A DNA stretch of 36,494 nt from JAUVAV01 sp965371665 (GTDB lineage: Bacteria; Oederibacteriota; JAAXVQ01; JAUVAV01), in the NCBI GenBank assembly GCA_965371665.1, contig CBDUZI010000021.1:1-36494 (forward strand). Direction: 5' to 3'. Positions 24,047 to 32,283 of the stretch are shown one piece after another; the first letter of the stretch is position 1, and the number at the start of each line of letters is the position of its first letter. The position numbers and the translations under genes were made by a program. Below the pieces are notes generated by a model. The model was not told the DNA's origin. It was given only the letters and a program-made list of their open reading frames with translations, and made no database searches.

Positions 24047-25822
24047 CTACAGCTTCACCCTTATCCCACCCAGCACTGAAAATCCCCGCTCAGGATAGCC
24101 GATCCATTTTTCCCAGGTATATCCCAGTATATTATTAAGATTCACAAATATGCTCAACTTCGAATTAAGTTCCAGATCGGTTTTAACCTCCAGCAAGTGA
24201 GCGCCTGCCAGTCCCGGCGAGTCTTCCGCCGGGTCGCCGTAACGTTCCCCCAGAAAATGATAGATTAAATTAATATCCCATCCCGAAATCTCGCATCGAA
24301 AATCGCTGGTTATTTCGTGTGCCGGAATATTGGGAATTTGCAGAGTATCAGCCTGAGCTTCCCGAAAGATATAGGTCAAAGTATGGGAAAATATTCGGTT
24401 ATAACGTATTGCAATTCCAGCCTCCCCGCACGCCACGCTTGTCGATGGGAGGTTAATCAGGGAAAATAAGCCATCCTTATCTCCATCCACCCAAATAGGG
24501 GTATTCCGGGCGGTTTTCCAAAAAGCTGAAAGATCAGCTGAAACATCATCTCCGAAACGTTGCCGGTAACCAGCCCGGTATTCCCCCAATATTTCTTCCG
24601 TACCCGGCAGCCACCCCACTGATTGACGCGGATGTTGAAAAGCCCATTCCGGGACAGCCATCCAGTTTATGCCCCCATCCCACGACGTGTAAAAAATCGG
24701 TCCACCGGATAAAATCAAGGAAATCTGTCCAGCCAGATGGGCCGTATTTTTATCCTCGATTCCCTGCAGATCATCCACCTTAACGCCGAAATCAATATGT
24801 ACCAAAGAAAACGGCCGAAAACGGGCACTAGCCAGAATAGTTTTCATAACTTCCTGAGCCTGCTGGTTTTTGGCCACTTGGTCTAAAGATGCATTTTGTC
24901 CGGCAACGGTCGCTTCCACTAAAAGATTCATATTATCCCGGGTTAACCCGTGAATATCCGTTTCCATATTCGCTTTAATTTCAAAATACCGGTTTTTTAA
25001 AACCGGGGAATTCTCCTGCGAAGAACCATTTTGAACAAAGTCACCCAGTCCGCTGGTTATTTTAATCCTGGTTTTGGAATTTAAAGACCAATCCGCGTCC
25101 AATTCAAATCGGCACGCAGCTTGTTCCATCCAATCATCCCACCCGGCTGTTCGGCCCTCGGGTTGACGATGAGTTTCTGCTTCACCGGCCAAACCGGCTG
25201 ATAATCGTACCCCGGGCAGAGATGTCAAGCAAACATTCAGGTTGGCGCTGCCACCCTGGTCAAAGGGCCGGACCGCATAAGCCGCAGGATGGCTCCCGGC
25301 CAAGTAATCCGCCTGAAAAGCCATGTTTACTTCGCTTAATTCATACCCGGATACCAGTTTCCCCACGCTTTGATTACTGCTCCCCATGCCGGCTTCAATT
25401 ATCAAAAGATGGTTCTTAGCCGTAACCGTCTCGGCCCGGGGAGCACCTTTCTCTTCCGCAAGGCCGGGCATGGCCATCTTTTGGAGATCGGCCGGTATTT
25501 CTCTTACGTCGCGCATGGGATCCATGAGCAGCAGATCCCGGCGCTGCGCAGTAACTTTAAATTGCCGTTCACCTTTTATTACCACCTCGGGTAATTTAAG
25601 GGTGGGCCGATTACGCTCAGCATCCACGCCCGCCCGGCCTCGCTCCGGCTCTTTATGCCCGGGGTCTTGCCGGCCAGGCTCAACTTTTTCATGGTCACCG
25701 GCCAAGTCTTCGCCGCGATCAGCTGCCTTGGCCGCAGATAGCACGGCCGGCAGGCCGCCCAGGCAGAGGCTTAATAGTAAAAGCAGGCGTGTTGCCAACA
25801 AGCGGTTAGACTTCCTTTCCAT
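24047..25822 (-). CDS. TonB-dependent-receptor-like outer-membrane barrel without a recognisable plug
   Basis: The protein has 591 residues. A signal peptide (about 1-33) is followed by a charged linker (35-72) and LKLPEVVIKGERQFKV (about 75-90), which resembles the TonB-box/secretin-like start of TonB-dependent receptors. Only about 45 residues lie between this and the first barrel-like strands, too few for the usual plug of about 130. The rest alternates amphipathic strands and ends VNLNNILGYTWEKWIGYPERGFSVLGGIRVKL, typical of the last receptor strands. The ATG directly follows the TAA of the TPR gene. exbB-exbD-tonB follow downstream. Substrate unknown. Confidence 0.75.
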   Translation of the reverse strand: MERKSNRLLATRLLLLLSLCLGGLPAVLSAAKAADRGEDLAGDHEKVEPGRQDPGHKEPERGRAGVDAERNRPTLKLPEVVIKGERQFKVTAQRRDLLLMDPMRDVREIPADLQKMAMPGLAEEKGAPRAETVTAKNHLLIIEAGMGSSNQSVGKLVSGYELSEVNMAFQADYLAGSHPAAYAVRPFDQGGSANLNVCLTSLPGVRLSAGLAGEAETHRQPEGRTAGWDDWMEQAACRFELDADWSLNSKTRIKITSGLGDFVQNGSSQENSPVLKNRYFEIKANMETDIHGLTRDNMNLLVEATVAGQNASLDQVAKNQQAQEVMKTILASARFRPFSLVHIDFGVKVDDLQGIEDKNTAHLAGQISLILSGGPIFYTSWDGGINWMAVPEWAFQHPRQSVGWLPGTEEILGEYRAGYRQRFGDDVSADLSAFWKTARNTPIWVDGDKDGLFSLINLPSTSVACGEAGIAIRYNRIFSHTLTYIFREAQADTLQIPNIPAHEITSDFRCEISGWDINLIYHFLGERYGDPAEDSPGLAGAHLLEVKTDLELNSKLSIFVNLNNILGYTWEKWIGYPERGFSVLGGIRVKL

Positions 25823-28819
25823 TTATTCTTCTCCGCCGGTTTGCGGCGCGGCCGGCAGCGGAGCTTCCAAAGTAGCCAGTTTTTCCTTAATTAATTTAAT
25901 GCGTGTCCGGGCTGACTTCTTCCAGCGGGAATCCTTGGCCGAGCGCGCAATCCTTTTATAAATACCGATGGCTGATTCAAAGTGCCCGTTTTTTTCATGA
26001 AGTTCCGCGACCCGGGCCAGGGCGGTTATGGCCCACCGCTGGGATGACGGGTAGGAATCAGCGACCTTTAGAAATTCCCGGATCGCGTTTTCATATTGTT
26101 TCCGGCTCTGAAATATATCGCCTCTCCAGAATTGAGCCTCGGCCGCGAATTCGGCCGGAGCATTAACCGTAATCAGCCGGAACTCTTCCAAAGCTTCCGG
26201 CCATTCGCGCCGGTCTTGTAAAAGGTAGCCTATCCGCATCTGGGCTTTAAAAGCCATATCAGTCTGGGGATAGGCTGCCATCACGGCGGCATAGGCCTGG
26301 CGGGCTTCCACGTCCAATCCCAGACGTTTATACGCCATGGCTTTATTAAAACGCGCATCGGCTTCCAGTTTGTGACCGGGAAAATCCTGCACAAAAGCAT
26401 CGAAACTATGGATAGCCTGATCATATTCGCGAAGTTTGTAATAGGTAGTTCCCATCCAGAAAGCGGCTTTAGCGGCCAGATCGCGGTGAGAATATTTTTC
26501 AACAACTTTACGAAATTGGGTTAGGGCTTCGTTATATTTACGCTCTTTGAAATAGCACCAGGCCGTCCAATACAGGGCATCGCCGACCAGGGGACTTTTC
26601 GGATATTTGGCTGTCAAATCCTTGAATTCCAGACGGGCCCGGGAATAGTTTTTACGGTGGTAATAATGTTCGCCGATCCGGTATTGAACATCCGCGGACA
26701 GCGGACTATGCGGATAGCGCTTAACAAATTTGCGCGAAGACTCGACGGCCTTTTGGTATTTACCCATTTGGTAGTAAGACCATTGAATTCCGTACAGCGC
26801 GTCAGGCACCAGGGGATCGGAGGAATATGCCGCCAGAAATTTTTCATAGGCTTTGATGGCTTGGGAGTACTGCTTGGCATTGTAGTAACATGTTCCGATC
26901 CGCAGACAGGCGTCGGCTGCCAGATGACTTTGGGGATAGTTTTCAGCCATCTTCCGGTATTGCTCCATGGCCGCTAAAAAATTTTCTTTTCGGAACTGCG
27001 CCCAACCTATCCAATAATTTGCTTCCCCGGCCAGAGCATGCTTGGATTGTTCACGAACCAGCCGGTTCCACCGGGAAATAGCCCGGGGAAAATCCTCGCG
27101 GCGGTAGGAGCACCAACCGCTCTGGAAAAGTGCCACGGCATATTCCTTACCGCCGGGATACCGGCCTATCACCCGGCTGTAATATTCGTCCGCCTGCTCA
27201 TAGAGCTTGCGGTTAAAATCGATATCGCCGAGGCGCATTAAAGCATCCGCCTGTACCGGCCCGGCGGGATATATCAATAAAATGCTTTTAAAGGCCTGTT
27301 TAGCCGGAGCCAGACGTCCGGCCCGGAAATGAATCCAAGCTATGCCGGACTGGGCGAGCGCCGCTTCCCGGCGGAGGGGATATTCCTTTAAAATCTGATG
27401 ATATTCCGTTTGGGCTTCCTTATCTTTTCCCATTTGAAAATAAGCATCTCCCAGCCGCAGACGGGCCGCTACGGTAATTTCGTTTTTCGGGTGTGACTTT
27501 AAAACACGCTTAAATTCGAGGCTTGCGGCCTCAGCTTGTCCGACCTTCATTTCACACCAACCAGCCCAAAACATTGCGGCCGGAGCCCAAGGCGACCGTG
27601 GATAATTACGGTATACATCCTGATACACTTTGGCAGCGGAATCATAACGATTGAGCTTATAAAATCCGTTGCCCATTAAATATAAGGATTGGGCGGCTAG
27701 TTCCGGAGTAGGTTCCGCGGCCATTAAACGCTGAAAAAGATTAATGGCTTCATTATATTTTTCCTGCATCAAGCGGCACCACCCGGCAGTATACAAGGCC
27801 CTTGAAATCACAGGACTTTTCGGATATTGGACCGCAACCCCCAGCAGTTGACGAACCGCCTCATCGTATTTTTTCTGCTGCGCCAAGGCCATTCCCAACC
27901 GAAGCGAAGTCAGGGCACTGATGGAATGCCGCGGATACTTCTGCAAAAGTTTACGAAATATAGTTTCGGCTTTTTCCGCTTCTCCGGCCAGTAACAGCGC
28001 CACGCCGCTCCCGTAAAAAGCGTAGGGACCCAGTTCGTGGCGCGGGAATTTCCCAACCAATTTTTGGTAAATCCGGAGAGCTTCCGGGTATTTTGCCAGA
28101 GCAGCCAGCGTCTCGGCCTGGTAATAGAGAGCTTCTACTACTAAAGGGGCTTGGGAAAATCTTGATTGATATTGCGCAAAGCATTTTTCCGCGGCCACAA
28201 AATTCTCGCGGCCGGCCGTGGGTGCAGTATTGCCGTCAGCTTCCACGCGAGCTAGTTCATAGCGGATCCATCCTTCGGAGAATATGGCATAAGGAAGTAA
28301 AGTGTGATCAGCGAAATTCCTGGAAAAAGCGGCATAATCATAAGCCGCTTTTTCCAAGTCTCCGGCATGATAACGGGATTCAGCCAGCCAATAAGCCGCC
28401 TCAGGGATAAGATAACTTCGCCCATGTTCCCGTGTAAAATTTTGGAATTCCATAGCGGCTTCGGGATATCTTTCCAGCGCGGCCAGGCAGCGTGCCAGGT
28501 AATAGCGGGCTTCCGGCCGGTATTGGCTCAAAGTATACAATTCCAATACCCGCCGGAAGCCCTTCTCCGCTTTACCGAACCTAGCTTCCTTAAACCAACT
28601 CTCGGCCAGCAAATACTGAACATCGCCGGAACGCGGATGCCGGGGATATAATTCCAGGAATTTCTGGAACTGAGTCCTGGCTAATTGGAAAGTCCGGCTT
28701 TGATAGAGACGGGATGCGAAGCGAAAATGCTTTTCCGCCGGCATTTGCGCATTGGTCGTCAAGGAGAATATCATCCCCAGGAGAATTCCGGATATTATAA
28801 TGCTGATTTTTTTATTCAT
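25823..28819 (-). CDS. Large exported TPR-repeat protein
   Basis: The protein has 998 residues: a signal peptide (about 1-24, ending TTNAQ), then some 25 tandem TPR units of about 35 residues to the C-terminus. The units are of the YbgF/BamD-like 'outer membrane' type (AEKGFRRVLELY, YPRHPRSGDVQYLLAES, YPKSPLVGDALYWTAW). The ATG at 28819 is preferred because the signal peptide starts there. The 19-codon extension upstream is encoded by a palindromic repeat and is discarded. A ribosome site is poor (GGAGG is 22 bases away, within the palindrome). It abuts the barrel gene with no gap, so a physical or functional link with the receptor is likely. Probably a periplasmic scaffold. Confidence 0.88.
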   Translation of the reverse strand: MNKKISIIISGILLGMIFSLTTNAQMPAEKHFRFASRLYQSRTFQLARTQFQKFLELYPRHPRSGDVQYLLAESWFKEARFGKAEKGFRRVLELYTLSQYRPEARYYLARCLAALERYPEAAMEFQNFTREHGRSYLIPEAAYWLAESRYHAGDLEKAAYDYAAFSRNFADHTLLPYAIFSEGWIRYELARVEADGNTAPTAGRENFVAAEKCFAQYQSRFSQAPLVVEALYYQAETLAALAKYPEALRIYQKLVGKFPRHELGPYAFYGSGVALLLAGEAEKAETIFRKLLQKYPRHSISALTSLRLGMALAQQKKYDEAVRQLLGVAVQYPKSPVISRALYTAGWCRLMQEKYNEAINLFQRLMAAEPTPELAAQSLYLMGNGFYKLNRYDSAAKVYQDVYRNYPRSPWAPAAMFWAGWCEMKVGQAEAASLEFKRVLKSHPKNEITVAARLRLGDAYFQMGKDKEAQTEYHQILKEYPLRREAALAQSGIAWIHFRAGRLAPAKQAFKSILLIYPAGPVQADALMRLGDIDFNRKLYEQADEYYSRVIGRYPGGKEYAVALFQSGWCSYRREDFPRAISRWNRLVREQSKHALAGEANYWIGWAQFRKENFLAAMEQYRKMAENYPQSHLAADACLRIGTCYYNAKQYSQAIKAYEKFLAAYSSDPLVPDALYGIQWSYYQMGKYQKAVESSRKFVKRYPHSPLSADVQYRIGEHYYHRKNYSRARLEFKDLTAKYPKSPLVGDALYWTAWCYFKERKYNEALTQFRKVVEKYSHRDLAAKAAFWMGTTYYKLREYDQAIHSFDAFVQDFPGHKLEADARFNKAMAYKRLGLDVEARQAYAAVMAAYPQTDMAFKAQMRIGYLLQDRREWPEALEEFRLITVNAPAEFAAEAQFWRGDIFQSRKQYENAIREFLKVADSYPSSQRWAITALARVAELHEKNGHFESAIGIYKRIARSAKDSRWKKSARTRIKLIKEKLATLEAPLPAAPQTGGEE

Positions 28820-28835
28820 GATTTTTAATACGTCA

Positions 28836-28872
28836 CCGCTTCCTCCCCGGCACAAAGCCGGAGAGGAAGCGG
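28836..28872. repeat. REP-like palindrome, CCGCTTC type
   Basis: A 15-base stem (CCGCTTCCTCCCCGG against CCGGAGAGGAAGCGG, one mismatch) with a 7-base loop, 17 bases upstream of the TPR gene start. The same palindrome occurs at 32287-32324 ahead of the J-like gene. Confidence 0.75.
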
Positions 28873-28905
28873 CCATATAAATTATGCCTTTCTACATCTC
28901 GGATC

Positions 28906-28937
28906 AAATTACTCCGCCCTTCAGGGTGGAGTAATTT
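28906..28937. terminator. Hairpin between otsB-like and TPR genes
   Basis: A 14-base stem (AAATTACTCCGCCC against GGGTGGAGTAATTT, one G-T pair) with loop TTCA, 110 bases after the stop of the phosphatase gene. No long T tract follows on the minus strand, so termination is only a possibility. Confidence 0.35.
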
Positions 28938-29046
28938 AAGACACCCGGCGGTTAGGGAAAGTTCTCCCGCAAATTCTGAATTTTCTCTGGAATACGAAGG
29001 CTTTTTTTGATAGATTTCCGGCAGTCAGCAAAGCAATGCGGCAATA

Positions 29047-29877
29047 TTATTTTCCAGTAATGCGCGGCGAGTGAATTCGGGAGACGTTTTGAGAAAGCCA
29101 AGCCAGAAATTTATTTAGTTCAGAACGACTTCTTAGTTGGTAACCGGCTTTCGAGCGAACTGCGCGGTTATTTCCGCCGACCACTACGCCTATGCCTTCA
29201 CGTCCGACTAGCCCAAAAATCTCCTCATCGCTTTCATCCGCGCCAACATTAATAACAAAGGGACGCCGGCGCGGAGAAGCAAACTTATTCCAAATAAACA
29301 TGACTGCCCGGCTTTTTCCCCATCCCACCCGCGGACGTATGATTAATTCATGCCGTGCTTCATAAAGCGTAAAGGTATCCATCACGGGAGTCCATATTTG
29401 TTCCATCAGCAGCCGCGCTCGCCGCTGAAAAGCCGGTTTAGCCGCGAAAATATTCAGGGCCAGTGATAAACCGCGGTTATCCAACACTACGCCGGGCAAA
29501 TCCGGTATTTCCGCCGCAAGTTTATCCACTACTTCACCAAGAATTTTCCGTGTGGATTTAGCTTCGGCGTGCACCACGTTTAAATCCGGCCCGTGGATTT
29601 CCATACCATTGTTGGCCACCAGGTAGATGCCGGAAAAACCGATTATCTTTTTTAATCCCGCCAAGGAACGGTTGCTTATAATAATTAGAGTCAGGGCGTC
29701 TTTCTCGGAAAGTTCCCGCAAATATTCACGCTCATCCGGATCCAAGGGCACCGGGAGTCCCCCGGCCGCGGCCGGCAAAAGAACGCTGTCATAATCTATA
29801 AAAAGCAGCAACCGGGTTGCAGCCTCTAACCGGCGTAGCAGTCCTTCCAAGACACTTTTATTCAGCAACGCTTTCAT
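29047..29877 (-). CDS. Trehalose-6-phosphate-phosphatase-like HAD hydrolase
   Basis: The protein has 276 residues of the OtsB type in the HAD superfamily. Motif I is FIDYDSVLLP (nucleophile D28, acid D30); the usual DYDGT is changed to DYDSV. Motif II is S68 (IIISNRS), motif III K188 (VGWGKSRAV), and motif IV GADESDEEIF (D214, D217). The cap region includes VANNGMEIHGP. It would remove phosphate from trehalose-6-phosphate or a similar sugar phosphate; no OtsA synthase lies nearby, so substrate is uncertain. GGAGAA lies before the ATG, and an extended -10 promoter is seen upstream. Confidence 0.82.
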   Translation of the reverse strand: MKALLNKSVLEGLLRRLEAATRLLLFIDYDSVLLPAAAGGLPVPLDPDEREYLRELSEKDALTLIIISNRSLAGLKKIIGFSGIYLVANNGMEIHGPDLNVVHAEAKSTRKILGEVVDKLAAEIPDLPGVVLDNRGLSLALNIFAAKPAFQRRARLLMEQIWTPVMDTFTLYEARHELIIRPRVGWGKSRAVMFIWNKFASPRRRPFVINVGADESDEEIFGLVGREGIGVVVGGNNRAVRSKAGYQLRSRSELNKFLAWLSQNVSRIHSPRITGK

Positions 29878-29922
29878 TCGGAAATTCTCCTAAAAATGGA
29901 ACGATAAATAATAATGAAATAA

Positions 29923-29931
29923 ATTATACCA
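29923..29931 (-). promoter_or_regulatory. Extended -10 promoter of the phosphatase gene
   Basis: TGGTATAAT on the minus strand, with a start expected near 29916 and a leader of about 39 bases that holds GGAGAA. No clear -35; the extended TGN motif may compensate. The surrounding gap (29878-29978) is very A+T-rich. Confidence 0.5.
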
Positions 29932-29978
29932 CAGGATATTTTTATATTATATAAAAAATTTGTAATTTTTCCCCTATT

Positions 29979-31082
29979 TTATATCATGCGGCGTGTAATC
30001 CAACGCCCAAAAAACATATCCCGGATTCCCGGATTTCCCTTGCGGCGTTCTATAATGCCTTCCGTACTTAACCGGCTGAGCGATTTCTGCACGGTTGAAA
30101 AACTTCCCAATCCGTAACGCGCGAGAAAATTCTGTGAGAATATTTTATTTCCTCCTCCCCGGCATATCGCCAACAGCAAATTTTTCTGGTGAAGCGAAAA
30201 CGCTCTCCATAAGTGGGTATAATATTCACTTTGCGCTTGGAGCAACGCTTCCTGGGTGCCGGCAATATCCCTACTGGATATTATTTTGCTGTTGTGGGCC
30301 TGATTCCATAGTTCGCGGCATATCATTTGGGTAAAATGAGGATGGCCCTCGGAGATATCTAGAATTTCGTCAATTATTTTCTCCGCAATACGATATCCGG
30401 CATTTTCAAAGCGGATTTTAATATGGGCTTTTAGATAACGTGCCTCGATTTTAGGCAGAGGAAGATGAAAATAGGCGGGAAGTTTTGGCCGGGAATCAGA
30501 CTCCAAATCGATGATAAAATAACTTACGCCGGCATGCGAAGCAGCAGCTTCCATTATTAGTTTTCGCAAATTCGCCGGAAGATTGCCCCCTCGCGAAACT
30601 TCATCAAAACAGAGGATACACGGTCGGTGTTTATAATCTACCGTGTGCTGCGCCAGGTTTACGACAGCGCCGGCTAAAGAAACCATATCACTCTCTTCAC
30701 TCAAATCCAGAACCAACTCACCGGTTTGCTCTACCCTCAGAATGACATGCGGTTTTAATTCGTGGTTAAGTCCTTCAATAAAAACCCGCAATTCCTTGGC
30801 CTGACGAAAAGCGGAACGCAGCAACTCGCTTAAATATACTTCTATAAAACGCGCGGGCGAAAAAGCCCGATCCAGGTCGATATAAACACTCATTACCCCG
30901 CGTCTTTCAAATTCCGCCATCACCTTTTTTGCCATTGAGGATTTGCCAAATTGACGGGGGCCGGTTAATAAAACATTATGTCCGGCGCCTAATTCGGAAA
31001 GCAGCAATTCCCTTTCGCGATAACGACCGCTGAAAAAATCTCCGCTTACCGGCTCTCCGCACCGAAAAGGATTATTTCTCAC
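29979..31082 (-). CDS. AAA/STAND-type ATPase with C-terminal winged helix
   Basis: The protein has 367 residues. It opens with NPFRCGEPVSGDFFSGRYRERELL, the common start of archaeal-type ATPase/STAND proteins. Walker A is TGPRQFGKSS, Walker B CILCFDEVSR, and the helical lid includes ISEGHPHFTQMICRELW. The last 80 residues look like a winged helix (FLARYGLGSFSTVQKSLSRLSTEGIIERRKG). GTG at 31082 is taken as the start because GGAGGG lies 8 bases before it. The ATG at 31112 has no ribosome site and overlaps a -10 motif and inverted repeat. Such proteins are widespread and often poorly understood; a regulatory role is possible. Confidence 0.8.
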   Translation of the reverse strand: MRNNPFRCGEPVSGDFFSGRYRERELLLSELGAGHNVLLTGPRQFGKSSMAKKVMAEFERRGVMSVYIDLDRAFSPARFIEVYLSELLRSAFRQAKELRVFIEGLNHELKPHVILRVEQTGELVLDLSEESDMVSLAGAVVNLAQHTVDYKHRPCILCFDEVSRGGNLPANLRKLIMEAAASHAGVSYFIIDLESDSRPKLPAYFHLPLPKIEARYLKAHIKIRFENAGYRIAEKIIDEILDISEGHPHFTQMICRELWNQAHNSKIISSRDIAGTQEALLQAQSEYYTHLWRAFSLHQKNLLLAICRGGGNKIFSQNFLARYGLGSFSTVQKSLSRLSTEGIIERRKGNPGIRDMFFGRWITRRMI

Positions 31083-31113
31083 ACTAATTTCCCTCCGATT
31101 ATCCCAAATCATT

Positions 31114-31135
31114 CATTATACTGATTAGTGTAATG
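31114..31135 (-). promoter_or_regulatory. Inverted repeat overlapping a TATAAT box
   Basis: CATTATACTGA and TTAGTGTAATG are inverted copies with 9 of 11 positions matching. TATAAT on the minus strand lies within it (31115-31120), about 26 bases before the likely start. This would suit a self-regulated promoter; no proper -35 is found. Confidence 0.4.
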
Positions 31136-31167
31136 CCGATAATCTGTCATGTCAACTACATTAATTC

Positions 31168-31504
31168 GTAACTACTCAGGTCGTCATTCCGGCGAAAGCC
31201 CTGGACTAAACCATCCAGGACAGGCCGGAATCCAGAGGTTTTATAAGGCAAATTCATCTAGGAGCCTGTCGGACTTAAGTCATTCTCCCCCTTTTGTAAA
31301 GGGGGCAGGGGGGATTTAATCAATAAAACGCCCGCTTTCATATGCAAAATCCCCCTCAATCCCCCTTTTTCAAAGGGGGAAGAGTGCTCAAAATCCGATT
31401 TTGTACTTAAGTCCGACAGACTCCTAGACCCCGGCTTTCGCCGGGGTGACGGCCTTAAAAAACACCTCGTATTTCCTTAATTGGCGGGATACCTGAGTAG
31501 TTAC
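31168..31504. repeat. MITE-like element, family D, hosting a family A copy
   Basis: The ends are a perfect 14-base inverted repeat (GTAACTACTCAGGT at 31168-31181 and ACCTGAGTAGTTAC at 31491-31504). Inside are GTCATTCCGGCGAAAG arms with the 25-base hairpin insert (31200-31224), the family A element (31258-31427), and an ACCCCGGCTTTCGCCGGGGT hairpin (31428-31447). It explains nearly all of the gap between 31083 and 31523. Confidence 0.78.
31258..31427. repeat. MITE-like element, family A, complete copy (170 bp)
   Basis: The termini CTAGGAGCCTGTCGGACTTA and TAAGTCCGACAGACTCCTAG are inverted copies extending over 23 bases with one mismatch. CTAG at both edges may be a 4-base target duplication. 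The interior carries runs of CCCCC and GGGGG that can fold into several hairpins. No ORF. Confidence 0.85.
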
Positions 31505-31523
31505 ACCTAAACAATGAAATGAG

Positions 31524-31988
31524 CTATAGTCCTGAGTTATTTAAAACCGTAATGACTTCCGCTTTCCTTAAGACTTTATTTTGTTGTTTGTTTAAATATC
31601 CTGTCTTTACTATGGTTAAAATAGTTTGATCTTCCAGATCAGGTATTGGTTTAGTATCCACCACTTTACAATAATCCATCCGAGCCTTGTTATTTGCCAT
31701 TTCCATCGGAACAATCGCGTTAGCTTTAAGCAGGCGCATAATTTTCTTTTTCACTACTCGCATATTTTTAGCCAGCCTTATAGTTGATTCACCATGACTA
31801 TTTATTTGATTATTCCGGTCTTCCTCGATATTTTCAAAAATATCTAAAATTTCACATAACCCAAGATATAATTTGCTTTCCCGGGAATTGGAATAATCCT
31901 CCTGCTGCTTCAGCTTGCTGGTAAATTCCGCTATTTGTAATTGAAAGTTAATAAGTTTGTCTTTAACAAATCTTTTAGCCTTATTCAT
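31524..31988 (-). CDS. GrpE-like nucleotide exchange factor (divergent)
   Basis: The protein has 154 residues. A helical N-terminal half (about 1-70, coiled-coil type, with LYLGLCEILDIFENIEEDRN where GrpE has its four-helix bundle) is followed by a small C-terminal domain with the GrpE pattern: LLKANAIVPMEM, CKVVDTKPIPDLEDQTILTIVKTGYL and NKVLRKAEVITVLN. This matches GrpE's 'vvekGY...vLRpA.V.V' beta-domain. GrpE drives ADP release from Hsp70. The start overlaps the J-like stop by 8 bases, and the gene is last in the Hsp70-like operon. The likeness is pattern-based, with low overall identity expected. Confidence 0.72.
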   Translation of the reverse strand: MNKAKRFVKDKLINFQLQIAEFTSKLKQQEDYSNSRESKLYLGLCEILDIFENIEEDRNNQINSHGESTIRLAKNMRVVKKKIMRLLKANAIVPMEMANNKARMDYCKVVDTKPIPDLEDQTILTIVKTGYLNKQQNKVLRKAEVITVLNNSGL

Positions 31989-32265
31989 TTTCCCATTCTT
32001 TCAGAGGCTGGTATGTTAACTCTGAAACAGAAATCAGTTTAGCCAATTGCGGCAGGGACGATGGTGATTTGGCCCGCGCGGGAATTGGATTTAGTAAATG
32101 CATAAATTCATCTACTTCCCGGAAAACAGGGTGCATTAGCCTTCTTTGAGCTTCGGCTATTTCTTTGCAGTCATACTTTCTTTCCCGCATTGCCATCGCT
32201 ACAGCTTGAATAATTTCAGATTTCGTTGAGGTTTGATTGACTCGTAAAATTTTATAAGGATTCAT
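31981..32265 (-). CDS. J-domain-like protein lacking HPD
   Basis: The protein has 94 residues. NPYKILRVNQTSTKSEIIQAVAMAMRERKYDCKEIAEAQRRLMHPVFREVDEFM follows a J-domain: helix I (PYKILRV, like PYEVLGV), helix II, a short loop, and helix III with AEAQRRLMHP where J proteins have EAYEVLSDP. The HPD tripeptide needed to stimulate Hsp70 ATPase is missing; the loop has KYDCKE. No zinc-finger or CTD regions follow. It may dock to the Hsp70-like protein without normal stimulation, or inhibit it. GGGGAA precedes the ATG. It is 18 bases after the restored end of the TPR gene and overlaps the GrpE-like gene. Confidence 0.65.
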   Translation of the reverse strand: MNPYKILRVNQTSTKSEIIQAVAMAMRERKYDCKEIAEAQRRLMHPVFREVDEFMHLLNPIPARAKSPSSLPQLAKLISVSELTYQPLKEWENE

Positions 32266-32283
32266 GATATTTTCCCCGAATCA

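Noticed and set aside
28820..28876. N-terminal extension of the large TPR ORF
   Set aside because: It is encoded by a REP-like palindrome and would put 19 residues ahead of a clear signal peptide.
31115..31155. TTGACA (31150-31155) paired with TATAAT (31115-31120)
   Set aside because: The spacer is 29 bases, far from 16-18, so these do not form a normal sigma-70 promoter.
1..31504. Repeated palindromes as a CRISPR array
   Set aside because: Copies are dispersed, of unequal length, have terminal inverted repeats and no regular spacers; no cas genes are present (the Cas4-like domain is part of a helicase fusion).
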